Position numbers and translations under genes: made by a program. Source: Actinomycetota bacterium (lineage in GTDB: Bacteria; Actinomycetota; Actinomycetes; Mycobacteriales; Jatrophihabitantaceae). Taken from it: a DNA stretch of 8,440 nucleotides. Shown one piece after another: positions 6,469-8,440 of this stretch; within the stretch, counting starts at the first letter, position 1, and each line of letters starts with the position of its first letter. The stretch lies in assembly GCA_019241805.1 (NCBI GenBank), contig JAFAWL010000185.1, positions 1 through 8,440 of the forward strand, written 5' to 3'. The notes under the pieces were generated by a model. The model saw only the letters and a program-made list of their open reading frames with translations. It was not told where the DNA came from and ran no database searches.

Positions 6469-7062
6469 ATGCCCCGCCGACCGACCCGCCGTGTACCGAC
6501 GGTGATTTTGCACGGCTGGCAGGGTTCGGACGCGCAACATTGGCAGAGCTGGCTGGCCGAAGAATTACGGGCGAGCGAGCGCGAGGTGCGATACCCGATG
6601 CTCCCAGAGCCTGGCCGTCCGCAGCTGCGGGCGTGGCTCGATGCCCTGCGCGGGACGATGCGCGACCTGCCCGACGACGGCTTCGACGTCGTGACCCACT
6701 CGCTCGGTGCGCTGCTGTGGCTGCACCACGCCATCGACCCGGGTACCTCACCGCGCCCGGCCCGGGTCGCCTTGGTCGCGCCGGTCTCGCCGTCGCTGTC
6801 CATCGCCGAGATCACGGAATTCCTGCCCGCCCCGCTGGACATCGACGCGGTGCGCCGGGCGGCCGACGGCACGGTTCTGGTCGCCGGTGACGACGATCTC
6901 GCCTACTGCCCGGAGGGGGCAGCCGAGGCGTACGGGCGGCCGTTGAAGATGCCGACGACGGTCGTTCCCGGCGGCGGGCACCTCAACGTCGCCGCCGGCT
7001 TCGGGCCCTGGCCCGCAATGCTCGATTGGTGCGGCCGCGACAACCTGGCGTTCATCGCCTGA
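6469..7062 (+). CDS. RBBP9/YdeN-type alpha/beta serine hydrolase
   Basis: A small 197-residue alpha/beta hydrolase. It opens with a strand and the loop VILHGWQGSDAQHWQSWL (12-29), typical of the RBBP9/YdeN family, in which the HG-W-G segment helps build the oxyanion hole. The nucleophile elbow is VTHSLGAL (75-82), giving Ser78; the acid is probably Asp142 or Asp143 in AGDDDLAYCP (139-148), and the base His171 in VPGGGHLN (166-173). The usual GxSxG has Thr in place of the first Gly, which is common in this family. Substrates are mostly unknown; some relatives act on small esters. There is no signal peptide or membrane segment, so it should be cytosolic. It starts 48 bases after the FAD oxidoreductase on the same strand; a shared role is possible but unsupported. 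It ends 5 bases from a converging gene. Confidence 0.88.
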   Translation: MPRRPTRRVPTVILHGWQGSDAQHWQSWLAEELRASEREVRYPMLPEPGRPQLRAWLDALRGTMRDLPDDGFDVVTHSLGALLWLHHAIDPGTSPRPARVALVAPVSPSLSIAEITEFLPAPLDIDAVRRAADGTVLVAGDDDLAYCPEGAAEAYGRPLKMPTTVVPGGGHLNVAAGFGPWPAMLDWCGRDNLAFIA

Positions 7063-7067
7063 ACCAC

Positions 7068-7388
7068 TTACTCGCTCCCGGGTGGCACGGCCGGGCGCGG
7101 CCGATCCTGCTCACGGGTTCGGGCGATCCCGTGCCGCAACGTGAGCAGCGTGAGGCTCGCCTGCACCTCCGAGCGGGACACGCGTCGGCGGATCTCGACC
7201 GGTAGCCGGCCCCAGACCGAGTCGACGATCTCTTCGACGCTGACCCGTTCGGGCTGTTCGTCGCGCTCACGGACGTCGCGGTCGTAACGGGCCAGCGCAT
7301 CCTCGATCCAACTGCGCAACTCGCCTCGCTCCACCTCGACGAGTCTGCCGGATGGAGGCCGCGCTTTGACATATTCCCATATCGGCAT
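7068..7388 (-). CDS. Unrecognised 106-residue protein
   Basis: I do not recognise the family. The ATG at 7386-7388 gives a 106-residue, charged, soluble protein beginning MPIWEYVKARPP, with no signal peptide, membrane helix or cysteine. Residues about 22-42 (ELRSWIEDALARYDRDVRER) and 50-85 (VSVEEIVDSVW to SEVQASLTLLTLRHGIA) look like amphipathic helices, and the C-terminus is a Pro/Arg tail. Codon third positions are strongly G/C, as expected for a real gene here. The frame could extend to a TTG at 7415, but that start has no ribosome site. The chosen ATG overlaps the -10 box of the divergent arsR gene, so the two genes share control DNA. The 3' end converges on the hydrolase gene with a 5-base gap. 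Function unknown; existence fairly likely. Confidence 0.6.
   Translation of the reverse strand: MPIWEYVKARPPSGRLVEVERGELRSWIEDALARYDRDVRERDEQPERVSVEEIVDSVWGRLPVEIRRRVSRSEVQASLTLLTLRHGIARTREQDRPRPAVPPGSE
7088..7103 (+). terminator. GC hairpin downstream of the hydrolase gene
   Basis: CGGCCG-GGCG-CGGCCG is a perfect 6-bp stem with a 4-base loop, 25 bases after the hydrolase stop and inside the 3' end of the converging gene. It lacks a U-tract and may simply reflect GC-rich coding sequence, but it is well placed to end transcription of the hydrolase gene. Confidence 0.25.
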
Positions 7389-7393
7389 ATGCT
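7366..7393 (+). promoter_or_regulatory. Near-consensus leaderless promoter of the arsR operon
   Basis: TTGACA (7366-7371) matches the -35 consensus exactly, and TATGCT (7388-7393) is a good -10, with a 16-base spacer. The ATG at 7400 lies six bases after the -10, so the transcript should begin at the start codon, without a leader. This is the clearest promoter in the window. Confidence 0.7.
7370..7393 (+). promoter_or_regulatory. Candidate ArsR operator: CATAT repeated three times with 8-bp period
   Basis: CATAT occurs at 7370-7374, 7378-7382 and 7386-7390. The last two also form the inverted repeat CATAT-CGGC-ATATG (7378-7391). The set spans the edge of the -35, the whole spacer and the -10, so a bound repressor would block RNA polymerase. 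AT-rich dyads of this kind are usual operators for ArsR-family proteins, and autoregulation by the protein encoded next door is the natural inference. Confidence 0.5.
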
Positions 7394-7399
7394 CTCGGC

Positions 7400-7759
7400 A
7401 TGCCTCGAGCGGCAACGACGACGGACGCGTTCAACGCGGTCGCCGAGCCGCGTCGCCGCGAGATCCTCGACCTGCTGGCCGACCAAGAACGATCGGTGAA
7501 CGAGATCGTCTCGGCATTGGGCGTCGCCCAGCCGGTGGTGTCGAAGCACCTGCGCGTACTCAAGCAAGTCGGTTTGGTCGACGTGCGCGAAGCCGGACGC
7601 GCGCGCATGTATCGCCTCGAATCCGCGCCATTGAAGGAGATTCACGACTGGGTGAATGCCTTCGCCGGCATCTGGGAGGCACGTTTCGAGCAGCTGGACG
7701 TGCTACTCGAGCAAATGCAATCGGCCGATCACGGCCTCGACGAAGGGAAATCGTCATGA
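7400..7759 (+). CDS. ArsR-family winged-helix repressor without metal-site cysteines
   Basis: A 119-residue ArsR/SmtB-type DNA-binding protein. The winged helix-turn-helix spans about 8-75: AVAEPRRREILDLLA (13-27), SVNEIVSALGVAQPVVSKHLRVL (32-54, recognition helix around 44-54) and the wing VGLVDVREAGRARMYRL (57-73). The C-terminal helix (about 76-107) would serve dimerisation. The protein has no cysteine at all, so it lacks the CxC metal site of arsenic or cadmium sensors. It fits the group of ArsR-like repressors paired with AHSA1/SRPBCC genes, whose signals are largely unknown. The ATG at 7400 is preceded by a near-consensus promoter six bases away and no Shine-Dalgarno, implying a leaderless mRNA. 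Its stop overlaps the next start as ATGA, so both are one translation-coupled operon. It probably represses its own promoter. Confidence 0.93.
   Translation: MPRAATTTDAFNAVAEPRRREILDLLADQERSVNEIVSALGVAQPVVSKHLRVLKQVGLVDVREAGRARMYRLESAPLKEIHDWVNAFAGIWEARFEQLDVLLEQMQSADHGLDEGKSS
7742..7747 (+). promoter_or_regulatory. Shine-Dalgarno of the SRPBCC gene
   Basis: GAAGGG lies eight bases before the ATG at 7756, inside the last codons of the arsR gene, and supports translation of the overlapping downstream gene. Confidence 0.6.
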
Positions 7760-8241
7760 CGACGACACAGGGAACGGCCGTGGTCACATTGCCGTCGGAC
7801 ACTGAAATTCTGATCACCCGTGATTTCCTGGCGCCTCGCGAACTCGTCTATCGCGCCTGGACGACACCGGAGCTGGTGCGGCGGTGGTGGTACGCCAACC
7901 GCGGTGAGGTGATCAGCATTGAGATCGACCTGCGCGTCGGTGGGCGCTGGCGCTATGTCATGCGGGCCAACGGCGGATTCGAGGTGGCCTTTCACGGTGA
8001 GTTCCACGAGATCGTGCCGAACGAGCGCCTGGTCAGCACCGAGGTCTACGAAGCCGCACCCGAGGCCGAGGCGCTGAACCGGACGAGTTTCACCGAGTCG
8101 AACGGCATCACGACCGTCGAGCTGCTCGTGCAGCACCAGAAGCGGGAATGGCGCAACGCCCAGCTCGACTCCGGCATGGAGGACGGCCTGCAGGACGCGC
8201 TCGACCTCCTCGAACAGGCGGCCCAATCTTTGGCCCTGTGA
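7756..8241 (+). CDS. SRPBCC / AHSA1-domain protein
   Basis: A 161-residue START-like protein of the AHSA1 (Aha1 C-terminal-like) branch. After a short N-terminal tail come ITRDFLAPRELVYRAWTTPE (20-39), the WW segment LVRRWWY (40-46), LRVGGRWRYVMR (59-70), the strand FHGEFHEIVPNERLVSTEVY (79-98) and a long C-terminal helix from about 137 (LDSGMEDGLQDALDLLEQ). The fold makes a deep hydrophobic pocket for a small ligand, but no catalytic residues define an activity and the ligand is unknown. The ATG overlaps the arsR stop (ATGA) and has GAAGGG upstream. Such ArsR-SRPBCC pairs are common in actinobacteria and soil bacteria; the usual inference is that the repressor and the binding protein answer to the same compound. 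The gene looks intact and soluble. Confidence 0.92.
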   Translation: MTTTQGTAVVTLPSDTEILITRDFLAPRELVYRAWTTPELVRRWWYANRGEVISIEIDLRVGGRWRYVMRANGGFEVAFHGEFHEIVPNERLVSTEVYEAAPEAEALNRTSFTESNGITTVELLVQHQKREWRNAQLDSGMEDGLQDALDLLEQAAQSLAL

Positions 8242-8247
8242 TGAGGT

Positions 8248-8342
8248 TGGCGACCCTTGATCAGTCGGCGCCCTTGATAAGACGGCGCCCTTGATAAGAC
8301 GGCGCCCTTGATCAGACGGCGCCCTTGATCAGTCGGCGACCC
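8248..8342. repeat. 17-bp tandem repeat array between converging genes
   Basis: The unit is CGGCGCCCTTGATCAGA. Copies: 8248-8265 (18 bases, GGCGACCC variant, ending CAGT), 8266-8282 and 8283-8299 (both GATAAGA), 8300-8316 (GATCAGA), 8317-8333 (GATCAGT), and a truncated sixth, 8334-8342, again with GGCGACCC. Each central unit contains the palindrome GGCGCC, and three copies contain TGATCA. Since 17 is not a multiple of 3 and each unit carries TGA on both strands, the array is non-coding. It begins 6 bases after the SRPBCC stop and ends 5 bases before the stop of the converging gene. Repeated GGCGCC can pair between neighbours to make hairpins with 11-base loops, so a bidirectional terminator is possible. 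Confidence 0.9.
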
Positions 8343-8347
8343 GGCGT

Positions 8348-8440
8348 TCAGGTCGGCGGCAACCGCTCTGCCTCACCGACCCCGAGCCGACGCGCCCGGG
8401 TCGTGCGCGCCCGGGCGGCGAGTTCGGCCACGTCCGGATA
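8348..8440 (-). CDS. C-terminal end of an unidentified protein (partial)
   Basis: On the minus strand the right edge reads YPDVAELAARARTTRARRLG, then VGEAERLPPT and TGA (8348-8350): 30 residues with G/C-rich third positions and an Ala/Arg-rich helical look, as at the end of a real protein. The other minus-strand frames look less protein-like. It converges on the SRPBCC gene, with the tandem repeat array between. Too little is present to name a family; the start lies beyond the window. Confidence 0.5.
   Translation of the reverse strand, partial: YPDVAELAARARTTRARRLGVGEAERLPPT

Noticed and set aside
7389..7415. Upstream TTG start for the unknown minus-strand gene
   Set aside because: The TTG at 7413-7415 has no ribosome site and would extend the gene across the arsR start; the ATG at 7388 is preferred.
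8248..8342. CRISPR array
   Set aside because: The units are only 17 bases and directly adjoining with no unique spacers, and no cas gene is present.

Overview
The window is high-GC DNA with GTG starts, tight gene spacing and gene starts without Shine-Dalgarno sequences. It carries an actinobacterial-type ribosomal protein L13/S9 operon leading into amino-sugar genes. It most likely comes from a chromosome of the class Actinomycetes (Actinomycetota). I cannot fix the order or genus from the sequence alone.

Left part (1-2983, minus strand): a housekeeping operon read right to left, rplM (L13) - rpsI (S9) - glmM - glmS (N-terminal part only, cut by the window edge). The gaps are short (about 28, 28 and 64 bases). 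A candidate promoter lies at 2955-2983, giving a leader of about 160 nt that starts with a perfect hairpin. GlmS makes glucosamine-6-phosphate and GlmM converts it to glucosamine-1-phosphate, so the operon joins ribosome synthesis to the supply of cell-wall precursor.

Junction (2788-3250): 463 bases with no intact gene. It holds the rplM leader and promoter, plus a short plus-strand segment that reads like the C-terminal tail of an IS transposase. This suggests an old insertion or rearrangement upstream of the ribosomal operon.

Middle (3251-7062): a minus-strand ABC-F ATPase gene and a plus-strand GlcD-like FAD oxidoreductase gene diverge from a 188-base spacer. The spacer holds a perfect 18-bp inverted repeat whose arms are themselves dyads, like a pair of operators. 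The oxidoreductase is followed by a small RBBP9/YdeN-type serine hydrolase, probably with its own leaderless promoter.

Right part (7068-8440): an unrecognised 106-aa minus-strand gene converges on the hydrolase gene. It starts inside the promoter of a divergent two-gene operon: an ArsR-family repressor without cysteines, overlapping by ATGA an AHSA1/SRPBCC-domain protein. The arsR promoter is near consensus, leaderless, and has three CATAT steps at an 8-bp period between and over its boxes, a good candidate for an autoregulatory operator. Downstream is a 17-bp tandem repeat array (about five units), then the last 30 codons of a converging minus-strand gene.

I saw no complete mobile element, CRISPR array, tRNA or rRNA. 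The gene families are ordinary. The less usual content is in the non-coding DNA: the paired dyads, the phased CATAT operator, the tandem array and the transposase remnant. No evidence for a new multi-gene system was found.
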